A stretch of 64,000 nucleotides of DNA, from positions 27,956,966-28,020,965 of the forward strand of contig NC_087070.1 in NCBI RefSeq assembly GCF_963678635.1. The letters run 5' to 3'. Each line of letters starts with the position of its first letter. Positions within the stretch are counted from its first letter, which is position 1. Source of the DNA: Symsagittifera roscoffensis. Its lineage: Eukaryota > Xenacoelomorpha > Acoela > Convolutidae. Positions 1-11,900 of the stretch are shown in pieces. The position numbers and the translations under genes are program-made. The notes beneath the pieces are model-generated. The model saw only the letters and a list, made by a program, of their open reading frames with translations. It was not told where the DNA came from and made no database searches.

Positions 1-189
1 GAATTACTCTGCAGAACTTAATTCGCACGGTCGAAAAGGGGTTTTAGAAAGGGGTCAGACACGTCTTGGATAGAGACCTTTTTTGCATTGCTAGATGGTT
101 GAAAATTCACAAAGGGCTCCCGCAACTTCGTCTCAATTCCGATTGCAACCATGCCAAAAGTGAGCCGAATTTTTCTAGAATATTTAAAT

Positions 190-450
190 TGACTGATTTT
201 TTATTATTAAATGAAGACTACCAAGCTATTCAAGCCTTGAAATTTTCAAATATTTCTAAGTTTTTAGTAGACTGATTCGGTTCACGAAAAGTTTAAGTTT
301 CTTCAAGCTATTCAACGTATGAAAAAACTTTCAAGTTGTCTCATAGACGAATCGGTTCGCGGAAAGCTTAAGTTTTCCTATGCAAGCTATTTAGGCTAAA
401 AAAAACTCTGAAATATTTCAAGGTTGCGCAAAGACTGATTCGGTCTGCTC
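190..450. repeat. short tandem repeat, about 80-bp units
   Basis: Three degenerate direct units are visible. The anchor gactgattcggttcacgaaa recurs in diverged form near 271, 346 and 431, and a second anchor (caagctattcaa) recurs near 220, 305 and 383. No coding potential is apparent. The rest of 1-800 is AT-rich sequence in which I see nothing else. Confidence 0.55.
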
Positions 451-810
451 AATGATTGTTTTTCTAAGCATGGAGGTTGCTGTTTCTAGTTGATTCATTT
501 CAGACTGAAATGAATCCGTAAACGCAACATTTCTGACAAAGAGTGGGCAGGTACTGTCTAGCCTTGAAGTTTAATTTAGTTCATCTTGCTCCGATTGATT
601 CTTAAACATTGTGCTCAATGATCGCTCTGAAAACATTGCGCCTTATGTCAGCTAAAACATGACATTAAATTTTCTGTCCTTCATTTCATATATAAGATAA
701 GATATGATGAAATTTATCCATACCGAGAACCGAAGTTTCAATGGGAGAAATACAGTAGCAGGTTGAGAAACACCTAATCTAGCAAATTATTTACTAATTG
801 AACATCGACA

Positions 811-1065
811 CAGGCGAAGCTGCGCTTCGCAAACACTAGCGAGACCACGACAAAAATCAGCTCGTAAAAGTGCAATGGAAAGTAGAAATCAGCCTCGAAT
901 TAGCAAAAATTCGACTACGTCTGCGATTCGATCCTGCGATCTAGAGAATAGGAGTCTCGCGCACTAACCACTCAGCCACGGAAGCTGAAAAGGTACAGAA
1001 CACTAGCTACAAAAAGCAAAGAACAGATGCTTTGCAATTTCCAATGCTACAGTGAAATTTCCAAA
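811..1065 (-). mobile_element. tRNA-derived SINE
   Basis: Read on the minus strand, 988-911 resembles a tRNA. It has an A-box-like stretch (TGGCTGAGTGG), a stem GAGA/TCTC around a loop with T33 and a CCT triplet, and a B-box-like GGATCGAATCG. The T stem and acceptor stem do not pair well, so this is a SINE head rather than a working tRNA. The other end (811-843) carries the palindromic GCGAAGC/GCTTCGC module found in many other repeats here. A second diverged copy with the same order of parts lies at 31340-31610. Confidence 0.6.
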
Positions 1066-2955
1066 TAAAGGAACGCTTTTAATGAACACTTTTATTAGCG
1101 AGTGAGATAAAAAAAAAAGAAAGTTCGTAATAAAACACTAAGCTAATCGCTAGAGTAATTATACCTGTAATTGATTTATAAAACGGCCTTGAATTTTGAG
1201 AGAACAAATTTTAGCTGATAAAACCAACAAATTTTTATAATTTTCATTGCGAACAAGAAAAATTGAATCCACGTTAGCAATTGACAAACATGCTCTCTTT
1301 TTCGATTAATAATTTAAGAAGATGGGTTTTTCCTTCCATTCAGCAAATGAAATTTACTAAATGAAACCTTTGAAGCAATATGCAAAAAAAAACGTTATGA
1401 ACACAAATATCTAGTTAATGTGCAACTAGAACAGAATATACGACCATTATCATCTTCGTAAAAAAAAACATCGTCGATGTTTCAAGATCAGACAATTCAG
1501 TTTTTCAGTATCTGAAAAAAACTCTCAAATGTTTCTTCTTGATGTGTTGAAAAAAAATGCCTGAGTGTCGAGAAAAACTGCTCTGAAACTTTTCATTATT
1601 CAAGCTAAAATAAATAAGAGCTGACAAAAAATTGAATGAATGGTCTACTACAGTTCTACTATTCAACTCTACTACGGTTCTAACGTTATCGTTTTGTTAC
1701 AGTTTTAAATCTATCAATTGCAGTTCATTTGTGCATTCCTTCGCCTAGTTCAATCGCCCTTCCTCGTAGAAACAGGAAAACTTGGATTAAAACAGAAAAT
1801 AAGAAAACCGATTTTTTTCGATTGTTTTACTTTTTTCTTTTAACAGAGTGATCGAAAAAATTTTGCGAACATAGAACGCAACCGCCGTCTATGCTTGCTT
1901 TATATAGATACTTATTTTCAGATATGGTTATCTGAGGACATTTTCCACTCGGACTATGAACTATTTACAGGATACACTTCGATTCTAAACATGCTCATAA
2001 AAATAGCAAAAAAAGTAGTATTACACTTGAACCAGTAGAAAACTAGCCAAAACAAAACATCTGGGAAAAAATCAAAAACGTGAAAAAGTTTTTAAATTGA
2101 TGTGTTTATCAAACAAATTGAGCTGGTTCATATCAAAACATATTGAAATGGAGTCCAGAATTAAGGCAACAAAAACTAAAGGAAAACCGAAAAAGTCTCT
2201 TAGTTTCGATTTACAAATAATAATACTGTTACGGAAACTTGCTAAATGATAATTAAATAGTTTAATGTGCATAAATCAGTCGAGTTTTGTTTTAGTGACA
2301 AAAAACTTCTTTTTTAAATGAGTGAAAACCGACAAACTGACGAAATTATCTGAAATGGCGAGAAAAGTAAGAATTCCAACAACAAAATTTTAAAATGGGA
2401 CAAAGAAGATTTAAAAAAATATCATAATGTTTCCAAGTGAAGTCATTACACAAAATTCTTTTGCAAAAACATCACTTGAGAGAGCACCATAATTCCAAAT
2501 CCAGCCTGCTTTCAGGCTTCTCAGACCAATTTTAAGGCGTCAAAATTGTGACGTCTAGCCTGTATAATTTTTAAAAAGTAAATGGATGTTTACTTGAAAA
2601 AAAAACAAAGGATATTTTTGATATTCCGCTGACAAACCTAAAAAAATAGAATCCCATTTTTCAAATAAAAGACTTCCTCTACAGAAGAAGATTTCGTGAA
2701 CACAAATATCTCATGGCTGTGCAATAAGAGCAGTATATTGCGACCATGAGCATTATAGAAAGCTTGAAAATTTGGATTTTTTAGATCAGCCATTTTAGTT
2801 TTTTGAGGCCGGTATAAGATTTTGTGAGCAATGTTTGAATAGTTAAAAATTAAAATCCCTCCCTCTCAAAAACATGTACTTTCATTAAATAACCCTTTCA
2901 AAAAATTGGATCGTCTGAAAATAGAGTAGATCGACTGAAAAGGAGTGTCGTAAAA

Positions 2956-3161
2956 GGGGCGTCCGGCAAATAAGGCAACAGCTGCTAAGACAACTAGATT
3001 GACGAGACTTTAACATGACGCTACACACAACGTCTCCAATTGTAATTATGAGAAATATAAATCGCTTAAATTCGAACCAATCCGTTTACATGCAATAACT
3101 ATCACTTGTCGTCCTAATGCCATGTTATCTTAGTGTCTTGTCGTCTTATTTACCTACCACC
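2956..3161. mobile_element. MITE with imperfect terminal inverted repeats
   Basis: A short non-coding element of about 206 bp. Its left end (GGGGCGTCCGGCAAATAAGG) is matched imperfectly by the reverse complement of its right end, sharing an AAATAAG core. It is flanked by a 7-bp direct repeat, CGTAAAA (2949-2955 and 3162-3168), which looks like a target-site duplication. The GGGG start resembles that of the MITE at 23362-23767. It was probably mobilised in trans by a DNA transposase not present here. Confidence 0.5.
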
Positions 3162-3199
3162 CGTAAAAAGAGGTATATCTGTTACCCCCAATTACAACT

Positions 3200-3640
3200 C
3201 TGGAAAGCAACACATAGCGAACAGACAGTTGAACAGAATAGTTGGTAACAGAATAAATACCGAATTATTTTTTGAAAAAATTGCAAATAGCGACATTCAA
3301 AGAAAATGTATATGCCCTTAACGCTCTTTGAATTTCTGGAACAATTCATGATTGGTACATTTTTTTTGATAAAATTGACCCAATTTGAGAAAACTGGATC
3401 AATAGGCAAATTTTTTATTTCACAGGAAAATCTGAAAAATAAATTCCACTTTCGTAACTGGCAGTCGATAACGTTGTTCGTGACCTTTACACTTCCACTG
3501 TTCGATCGTGGAGTTTGCTTTCCCTTTAACAAAAAAAATGAACTGAACTTAAAAAAGAAACGAAAAAGTGAATTTAAGCCTGGAAAAAAATCATGGCGAC
3601 CTATATAAAAGTCTGAACTACGTTCATCGCTCTTAAAAAT
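3200..3640 (+). repeat. R1 dispersed repeat, copy 1
   Basis: First of about ten copies of a 300-450 bp repeat. Typical parts in order are a segment like aacagacagttggaaaagag, a segment near aacccaatttgagaaaactg, a GC-richer block, and a conserved end with TATATAA followed by an actacgttcat-like stretch. This copy ends near 3640 with a clear TATATAA. Small open frames inside are not conserved between copies and are not genes. Confidence 0.65.
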
Positions 3641-4769
3641 ATTTCAAGTCCCAAAACTGTGACAATTTTAAAACACTATTTTTTTCCAGCTTCATTTAAG
3701 ACAAAACTGACTCCAATACAAAAAAACTGTTCGTCTGAAATTTTCTGAGCTACCTGATCTTGCTTTGAACTTGTAATCGGAGAAAAATACGCTCACCTGA
3801 CGACAGAGATACGATTGATGGGCCTAAAAAGACGTTGACGGGTGCCAAAAGAGATACATTGTTACGTTGCAATTCTGTCACACTTGCAACTTCTGAGGCA
3901 GCCAGTTCTAGTCCAGTAGAAGATAAGGCCACAAACATCAAAGCAGAGAAGATATGCACAGTGCACAGAAAGTATACAGCCCACACATTGTAGACTAAAC
4001 CAACATGCAAAAAATAATTTTGTTGACTTAAAACTAAACTAGCGTGTAACGCACCTCCTGTTTTGACTCATGAAAAAAACCACTTATATAGGAAACCAGA
4101 TCTGCAGGCTTTTAGTGTGCTCTGACAGCACCTAATTACAGGGTTGGTAATTTCAAAATTTATTAACTTTTTTAATTCAAATTTTCCTTCAAATCCCGAA
4201 AACGTCAAATCTCGAGAACTACAAATATTCGAGTTGTGATATTTGGAGGCAAGATTCGCAACCCAGGAGAGTACCCTGACAGCGCCCAACTACAGGGTAG
4301 AGAATTTCAAAGTTTGAAGAGAAAAATTAATTCAAGTTTTTTGAAAAATTTTCGAAAAAAATCACAAAAAACGTCATATCTCGAAAACTACAAGGATCAG
4401 AGCAATCATAATTGGAGTACTCTGATCGCCCCAACTACATGGTTGGGAATTTGAAATTTTGAAGAAAAAAGTTTCGTTTAAGTTTCCTGAAATATTTTAT
4501 TGAAAAAATCATTAAAAAAATCATATCTCGAAAACTACAAGGATTTGAGCAGTCTTAATTGGAGCCAAGGTTCACAACCCCTGAAAGTACTCTGATAGCC
4601 CCCGACTACAGCGTTGTGAATTTCACGTTTTGTAAATTATTTTGTATATTGTTTTCTGGAAATTTTTGAAAAAAATCACAAAAAATGTCGTATCTCGTAC
4701 ACTAAAAGGATTTGAGCATTCTTAATTGGAGGCTAAATTCGCAATCCCTTGAAGAATCCTGACAGCGTC

Positions 4770-4955
4770 CCACTATTGGGCTGCTTATTTTAAACTCAGT
4801 GGAAGAACCACTGAATTCAAACTGGAAAAAATCTTAACCATTGTAATATACGATATACCTTTAACGTTAAACATGCAATAATCATACGTTGAAAAAGCTT
4901 AAACATGGCGAGATAGTGAAGCCCGCATTTAAATATAGAAATAGATAGATAATAG
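4770..4955. repeat. inserted block of the satellite, copy 1
   Basis: This block is unrelated to the 170-bp unit. It begins like ctattgggctgcttatttta and ends in gatagtgaagcccgcattta. A second copy lies at 6832-7013, about 2.06 kb away, and a truncated third at 7440-7545. The spacing suggests a higher-order repeat. Confidence 0.7.
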
Positions 4956-6831
4956 ATTTCACAACTCAAAGACAATTTTTCACAACTCATAAAAAACCGC
5001 AAATATTGGAAAAAATCAGCATCCTTTGAGTGTACTCTGACAGCACCGAGTTACAGGGTTGGTAACTTCAAATTTTGAAACTTTTTTCAATTCAAATTTT
5101 TAAAAACCAAAGTTTTTTATATCTAAGTTCTTTGAAAAACTTTAAAATTTTTGAAAAATTAAGAACCATAACATATCGGAATCTAAAACAAATTGGGCAT
5201 TCGCGTTTGGACGCAAGATTTGCAACTTCTGAGAGAGCTCTTACAGTATCCAACTACAGCGTTGGGAATTTCAAATTTTGAAACTTAAAATTAAGTTTTC
5301 TAAAAAAAAACTTTTTTGAAAAAACCAGAAAAAAAACGTCATATCTCGAAAACAACCAAAAGATTTGAGCAGCCACAATTGAAGGCAAGATCTTTCGCAA
5401 TTCCTGAGAGTACTCTGACAGCCCCCAACTACAGGGGGTTAGGAACTTCAAAATTTGAAGAAAAAAAGTAAATTTATGTTTTCTGAAAACTTTTTGAAAA
5501 AATAACAAAAATTGTCATATCTGGAAAACTACAAAGACTTGAGCAGTCACAGTTGGATGCAAGATTAGCAACACCTCAGACCTTGAGAGTACTCTGACAG
5601 CCAAAACTAAATGGTTATGAAATTTTAAAAAAGAAGAAATAAAATTAAACTAGCAATTAACGCACCACGAAACTTTTAGTGTACTCTGACTGCACCCAAT
5701 TACAGGGTTGGTAATTTCGAACTTTTAAATTTTTTTGAAATTCCCATTTTAAAAGCGTCATCTCGAAAACTTTATGGGCCTCTGGAAAAATTTGGAAGCC
5801 AGATTTGCAACCACTGAGGCAAGATTTGAGACGCCTGGGTGTACGCTGACAATAAGGTTGTATCTTCATCATGTTAGTAGTTTAAAAATTTTTGAATTTC
5901 TTTGTAGATAAGTTCTTTGAGAAATTTAAAAAAAATCGAAAAACGTCACATCTCGGAAACTAAAAGCATTTGAGCAGTCGCATGTGGAAAGATTTAGAGT
6001 ACCCTGACAACACCGAACTATAGAGTTGGGAATTTCAAATTTTGAAACATAATTAATTTGCACTTTCTGGAAATTTTGAAAGAATCACAAAAAACGTCAC
6101 ACCTCGAAAACTACAAAGAATTGAGCAGTGATATTAGGAGGCAAGATTCGCAATCCTTGAGAGTACTTTGACAGGACCTAACTACAGGGTTGGGAAATTC
6201 AGTTTTTTAAAGAACAGAAATAATTTAAGTTTTCTGAAGATTTTTGAAAAAAATCACAAAAAACGTCATATCTCGAAAACTACAAAGAATTGAGCAGTCA
6301 TATTTGGAGGCAAGATTCGCAATTCTTGAGAGTAGTTTGACAGGACCTAAATACAGGGTTGGGAATTTCAGTTTTTTAAAGAATAGAAATAATTTAAGTT
6401 TTCTGAAGATTTTTGAAAAAAATCACAAAAACATATCTCGAAAACTACAAAGAATTGAGCAGTCATATTTGGAGGCAAGATTCGCAATTCTTGAGAGTAC
6501 TTTGACAGGACCTAACTACAGGGTTGGGAATTTCAGTTTTTAAAGATTAGAAATAATTTAAGTTTTCTGAAAATTTTTGAAAAAAATCACAAAAGACTTC
6601 ATATCTCAAAAACTACAAAGAATTGAGCAGTCATATTTGGAGGCAAGATTCGCAATCTTTGAGAGTACTCCGACAGCACCCAACTACAGGGTTGGGAACT
6701 TCAAGTTTGGTAAATTATTTTGTTATTTGAAATTTCTAAAATTTTTTGAAAAAATCTCAAAAATCTTCTTATCTCGTTAGCGAAAATGATTCGGGCATTC
6801 AAAATTGGAGGCCAAATTCGCAACCCCTAAT

Positions 6832-7013
6832 TTGATATTGGGCTGCTTAATTTAAACTCGGTAAAATAACCACTAAAATCAAATTGGAAAATCGAAAAAA
6901 AAATTCTTAACCATTGCAATATACGATATAGCTTAAACATGCAAAAATAATACGTTGAAGAAGCTTAAACATTGCGAGATAGTGAAGCCCGCATTTAAAT
7001 ATATAATAGATTA
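6832..7013. repeat. inserted block of the satellite, copy 2
   Basis: Matches the block at 4770-4955 from ttgatattgggctgcttaat to the gatagtgaagcccgcattta end. A third, shortened copy sits at 7440-7545 at the right edge of the array. Confidence 0.7.
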
Positions 7014-7799
7014 AAATTTTCTGAAACAAAAAACGTCATATCTCAAAAACTACAAGGATTTGAGCAGTCATATTTGGAGAAAAAATTTACAACTCCTGTG
7101 AGTACCCTAACAGAGCCTCACTATAGAGGTGGGAACTTCAAATTTTGTGAAATTATCAAAATCTAAGTTCTTTTTAAAATCTTGAAAAAATAATTTAAAA
7201 AATATCTCGAAAACAACAAGGATTTGAGAAGTAAGATTTAGAGGCAAGATTCGTAATCCCTGAGACTACCCTGACATCCCCCAACTACAGGGTTGGGAAT
7301 TTCAAATTTTCGGAAACTTTTAAAAATAAATTTTATTAGAAATTTTTGAAAAATCTCGAAAATTGCCGTATCTCGTAACCTAAAAGAATTGCTAATTGAT
7401 ATATGGAAGCCGAAATTGCAACATCCGGAGAAACCCTAACGTTAAACATGCCTGACGAATTCTTTTGTTAAACATGCAAAAATAATACGTTGAAAAAGCT
7501 AAACATGGCGAGATAGTGAAGCCCGCATTCAAATATATAATAGATTACTGTGCCCAAATTGACAGAACTATTGATGAATATTTACTGCATGTGGCGTGTT
7601 TCTATCCTCTCATGTTTCACCCTTCTTATATTTGGTGGTACATATTGCTCCTCATACGGGACTTTGCGGGATATGTGAACGGCAATATATGTGAGAGGCA
7701 AACTGTGCCACTAAATACAAAAAAGGCCGAACTGCGTAAAAGCGAAACGCGTGTACACCACATTTACTTGTTTTACAGTTTCCTAAATTAAAAGAAGCT

Positions 7800-8160
7800 T
7801 CGATTGTTACAGAAAGGAAGCGGAGCTTCGCTACACTTGCGATCCAACAGAAACATAGCATAGAGAGATAGAGGATAGAAAAAGTGTCGAAAGCCACTAA
7901 GTCAGAAAAAAAACATTGACGAAAACCAAATCTAAAAAATTTCAAAAAACTTTGTCGAGAAATAATAAAAACGAACACTGTATTCTCCTTTCTCTCTTCG
8001 ACGCATTCTCCTCTGCTTAACAGATTGAATATTCCTTCAAGTAGGACAATCATCAGCATTAATAACCATTCAGAATCATTCACCGAGCGAGAACTAAGCC
8101 GTAAACACTTAGGTGCACACCTGTTGACCCAAAACAAAAATGTTGTCATAAAAAAGGCGG
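7800..8160. repeat. SINE-like repeat with the GCGAAGC module
   Basis: 7811-7850 holds a diverged form of the module (gcggagcttcgctacacttgcgat). The next 300 bp resemble SINE tails elsewhere in the window (gaaaccaaatctaaaaaatt-type text). A minus-strand open frame of 165 codons crosses it but has no recognisable domain and runs through repeat sequence, so I do not call a gene. Confidence 0.4.
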
Positions 8161-8260
8161 ATCTCTTTAACTACACCCCTCGGGTATCTAGTAACGAATA
8201 CCCCCTATAAAGAAATAAATCAACGGTTAAGCATATGAGAATTTTATAGCTAGTAATGAA

Positions 8261-8286
8261 TCCCGCTTTTGCTAAAGCGGGGATAT
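8261..8286. other. perfect stem-loop
   Basis: CCCGCTTT and AAAGCGGG pair perfectly around a four-base loop (8263-8282), and flanking bases extend the stem. It stands out in the AT-rich surroundings. Role unknown. Confidence 0.5.
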
Positions 8287-8483
8287 AGTTACAGAAATCC
8301 AAAACGGCTAAGCAATAAAGTTTTGAAATTTTTACGCCCTACCCCATCTGAAACACAAAAAAAATCAATTTTTGCATTTAAAACGAATTTAAGGTGAATG
8401 AGCCTATTTAGCATAAGGCGAAACCACTTAGGCGAAAACATTAAGCGGAAATTATTGTACAAAATAAGTGTTGGTAAACTTAC

Positions 8484-8579
8484 AGTTAAAGTTAGAGAAC
8501 GACTCTGAATTACAACTGCTCGGTAGAAAAGTCTTTGGAAAGTCAGCGACTATTAATGAGCATGCTAGCGATAGTCCGA
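8484..8579 (-). CDS. possible fifth exon of the PP1-docking gene
   Basis: On the minus strand an AG at 8581-8580 and a good donor (GTAAGT) at 8483 bound 96 bases. These stay open in the frame required by the phase-1 end of the exon at 8881-8946, giving about 31 residues starting near GLSLACSLIVADF. The tract before the acceptor is poor in pyrimidines, so the exon is tentative. No stop codon or poly(A) signal that clearly ends the gene was found. Confidence 0.3.
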
Positions 8580-8629
8580 CTTTTCAAATTTTCACAGAAC
8601 TTTTTTTTCAATTTCTCTAGGTTTTCAAT

Positions 8630-8735
8630 GGAGATCGATAAGGTCCTGCCGGGACCCAACGGCTAAGCTTAAGCTCCCAAGGCACGCGACTTGCCATTAG
8701 TACAAGTGGGAGAGGCATGAACGTTAATAAAGTTT
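8630..8735. other. GC-rich structured segment, possibly 5S-rRNA-like
   Basis: An isolated GC-rich island with nested potential stems: GGTCC/GGACC around 8642-8656, GGCA/TGCC around 8681-8696, and CTCCC/GGGAG. The text ggctaagc, then ttagtaca, then tgggagagg follows the order of the internal control region of 5S rRNA, but the spacing is too long for a normal 5S gene. It may be a 5S pseudogene or 5S-derived SINE, or an unrelated structured RNA. Confidence 0.25.
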
Positions 8736-8880
8736 CATTATCAAGCAAGGTCATTTTTTTGCAGATTTGTGCGAAAATTTTTTCAATGGAAATTCAAGCT
8801 CCGGATTACAAAAAATACAGTTGCTCTCGTAAGAGAAAAAGTTTTCGATCTTAAAAAATGGAAATATACGCGATACACAC

Positions 8881-8946
8881 CTTTAACACTCGGTTCATAA
8901 TTGGTGTCAACTTCTCCGTTGTTTTGCTTGATTTCCACCTCGGGGT
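8881..8946 (-). CDS. exon 4 of the PP1-docking gene
   Basis: 66 bases from the acceptor AGTATTTCAG to the donor GTGTGT. The split codon reads G|AC (Asp), then PEVEIKQNNGEVDTN. It ends in phase 1, so at least one more exon must lie further left. Confidence 0.55.
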
Positions 8947-11900
8947 CTGAAATACTATTCACAATTACAAGGCAAATATTCAATTCCTTTGCCAAGACAG
9001 CGTTAAATTTAAAATTTAAGTCAGCAATTCGCAAAAAAAAAATAAACAACAACAACATGGGTAAACTAAAAGCACAACCTTTGTTAGACAGAGCTTTTTC
9101 CTCGGAATCGAAAACAGCCTGCTCTTTCATATGCTCAGCAACTGGCGTTTTTGGCTCAGTCTTCGACAGAGCATCCACGTCTTCCCGTGTTTCTCTTTTA
9201 GCATCCTGAAACCAGTTTCTAATCAAAAGCGGAACTTTACAACTCAGCTCTACTATCTTAATGAACATCTCTCTAGGAAAGAACAAACAGTTTCTGGAAA
9301 CTCACGTCTTGCGTGACACCATCGACCAGAACAGCTCCTGTGGATGTGTTGCTCCTTTGCAGAAAATTAGTCTCCATAGATTCAGTCACTTCTTCCGGCA
9401 ACTTTCCCTCTCCCCTCGAAACATGAATCACCGGCATTTCTATTTTAATATTGTTCTGATCCAGGTCAATTTGGAACTGAGGCTTTTGCGCATTGAATTT
9501 CGAGGAACTTCCAGAGAAAAATTTAGGCGATGAATTAGCACAACGGCGAACCTCCATTAATTCTTCGTCCAGATGTTGTGCGAACACTGGATGTACGGGC
9601 ATATTCTGTCGTGAAATAATTTTCTGCTCAACTATTTTGCGCCATCTCTCTTTATAACTCAACTTGCCCGTAGCTGGACTACCCTGCTGATTATTTGTCA
9701 CATGCTGATAATCTCTTTTGTTTCCTGTTACAGACTCGTCGCAAAGTCCAGTTGAGTTATTCTCTTGTTTCGAGTTTTCTTTTGCCTTCGTGACCAAGTT
9801 ATGCCACGAGGTCAGAATTTGTTTCTGTTTCCCTATCACTTTTTGCTGCACAAGCTGTCGAAATTTGAGCTGTCCTTCCTTGCGCTTTTGAAAGAGGTCA
9901 GGCCTAACTGGGTCCTTATTGTGGTATGCAAACACGGACACTTCGTTGGCGAACACTACTCTATTGTGTGGTTGTTTTATGTCAGGAGGTGTGTGGACAA
10001 TGTCATCGGAGGATCCGACCGTGCCGAACGCGAGCAGAGACGCTCTTTTTGTTCCGCTTGAGCTTTCAACTCCAACAACCGTTGTTGAACTTTGTAATTC
10101 TAAAAAATGATTACTTTTAACCAAATTGTGTATTCCTAAACACTTGAACACTCGCTTTTTTAATTGTCCGTATGTTTCAACGACCCAGTATATAACTGAA
10201 AAACCTAAAAACAACAGAAAATCAGCATATTTTCAATTTCCTTCCAACTTTCAATTTTCTTCCAATTGGAAAAGTAATGAACGCAAGTAAACATAAAAAA
10301 ATGATTTTCTTGAAAAAATCGCAACTTTCGAATTTCCAAGAAAAAAGTAGATGCCTTTTAAGCTCTGTCAAAAAGGGATCAATAGGTTAAATTTTTATTC
10401 AGCTGGAAAATCGTTCACGTTTTTTCGCGCCATTTCCACGTTCGTAATTGGAGTGCTATTTACGTCACTTTCAGTAGATAAATTTCAATTGAACTCAAAA
10501 AGTGGATTATAGCTAAGTGCATTTAAGTCCTGAAAAAAAAATCAGCAAGACCTATATAAGAGTCTTCACTATGTTCATTACTCTTAAATAATGGGGAATA
10601 AAATTTACCCACTAATTATCTGCACCAAAACAATTTGACACTGATGCGAAGCGAAAATTTCACTTGCAATGCCATACAAGCATAACTCCCAAATAGCATA
10701 AAATGAAAAAATTCCCAAATGTCGTAAAATTCATGCCATGTAATTCCCAAATGGCATTAAAATCATGTACTTTAGCGGCGTAAAATTCATGCCATGTAAT
10801 TCATGCAAGTTGCATTGAAACAAATATTCGCGAAAGATATTTATGTTAACATGGGATGAAATGTAATAAATTTTATTTTGAAAAGTATGCTGTTACTAAT
10901 CGATTTTTTGGAATCAGATTCTCCATCGCAACTGTTTCTTAACACTTGTTTGGAAGCAATTAATTCTGAATCTTGTTCACAAGTTTTCGTTACTGATACA
11001 AATGCGAAAAATTCGCTGATACAAAATGTTTCAATTTCAATCAAAACTTTAAATTTATGATATTTGTAAAATAAATTCATTTTACGCTATTTGGGAGTTA
11101 TGTCATTTAGCAAATTATCTAAACATAGGATAGTAAGCTAGCAGACTGAAAATGAGTTGGAAGTAATTAAGTCGATAAAATTCTTGCATTAAAATTGAAC
11201 ACAGAGGCAAAAGGGATCTTCGCACCATTTGCGATACAACACTAACATAAAATAAGAAGATAAAAAGCCAAAACTGATACTTTCATATGTCTCGATAGAA
11301 AATCATTCCAAGCAAACATACCTTACAGATGATTTTTAAGGCAGCAACAACGGAGCAAAATTTAGAAAAAGAAACAGAGCTGACAATCTTCGAGCAGACC
11401 CAAGTTGAACCGAAAAAATATGCTTTTATATTGAAGTCCCACCTTAAACAACAATGGACAACAATTTCACTTGAAACTACAATGTAAGTTGTAAGAAAAA
11501 TCAGTGATGTGGCAACTAAGCCAACAATCTTTGAGCTGAGACCACTTGAACCGAAAAAAATGATTTGAAACTAGAATGAACAGTACTTGCAAATGCAACT
11601 GCAATGAAAGTTGTTTAAAGCAAAAAAACAGTGATGTGGCAACTAAACCGACCATATTTGAGCAGACACCAACTGAAACGAAAAAAAAAGAAGATTTTGC
11701 GAAAACTTTTTTTTCAAAAAGATTTTGCGAAATCTTTCAACTCCCCCTTGATATTAGGATAAAAAACACTTGCACTTGGAGCTACAATTCAACCGACAAA
11801 AGCTGAGCGAACAAACGAAAAATCAACACTTCAATTTTGTCGGATTTTTTTTTTCAATTTCCTTGATACTGAAAAAAAAACAAGATCCGGCCACGACTCG

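Larger units (their letters stand above)
4085..7545. repeat. satellite array, about 170-bp unit, with inserted block
   Basis: A tandem array of diverged units. Each contains a stretch like catatctcgaaaactacaag, then gaggcaagattcgcaa, then gagagtactctgacagc, then ctacagggttgggaatttca. The first anchor recurs near 4208, 4378, 4524, 4690, 5340, 5518, 5762, 5950, 6101, 6268, 6433, 6602, 6773, 7037, 7203 and 7368, so spacing is mostly 150-180 bp. The three units around 6100-6600 are most alike. Some units stay open in one frame and give repetitive small open frames near 6244-6780, which I treat as a by-product. An unrelated block interrupts the array three times (separate entry). Confidence 0.85.

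Noticed and set aside
911-988. A tRNA gene on the minus strand
   Set aside because: A box and part of the anticodon arm are good, but acceptor and T stems do not pair, and the same layout recurs within a dispersed repeat.
3182-3608. Overlapping frames of 100 and 116 codons on both strands
   Set aside because: They lie in R1 copy 1 and are not conserved in other R1 copies.
6244-6780. Open frames with repeated residues (KLQRIEQSYLEARFAI) that look like a repeat protein
   Set aside because: They are the translation of the 170-bp satellite, and the frame is lost in most units.
7652-8149. A 165-codon minus-strand frame
   Set aside because: It crosses SINE-like sequence, has no domain resemblance, and no splice sites or codon bias support it.
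8621-8670. A coding exon starting at the plus-strand MEIDKVLPGPNG
   Set aside because: It stops after 12 codons and overlaps the structured GC-rich island.
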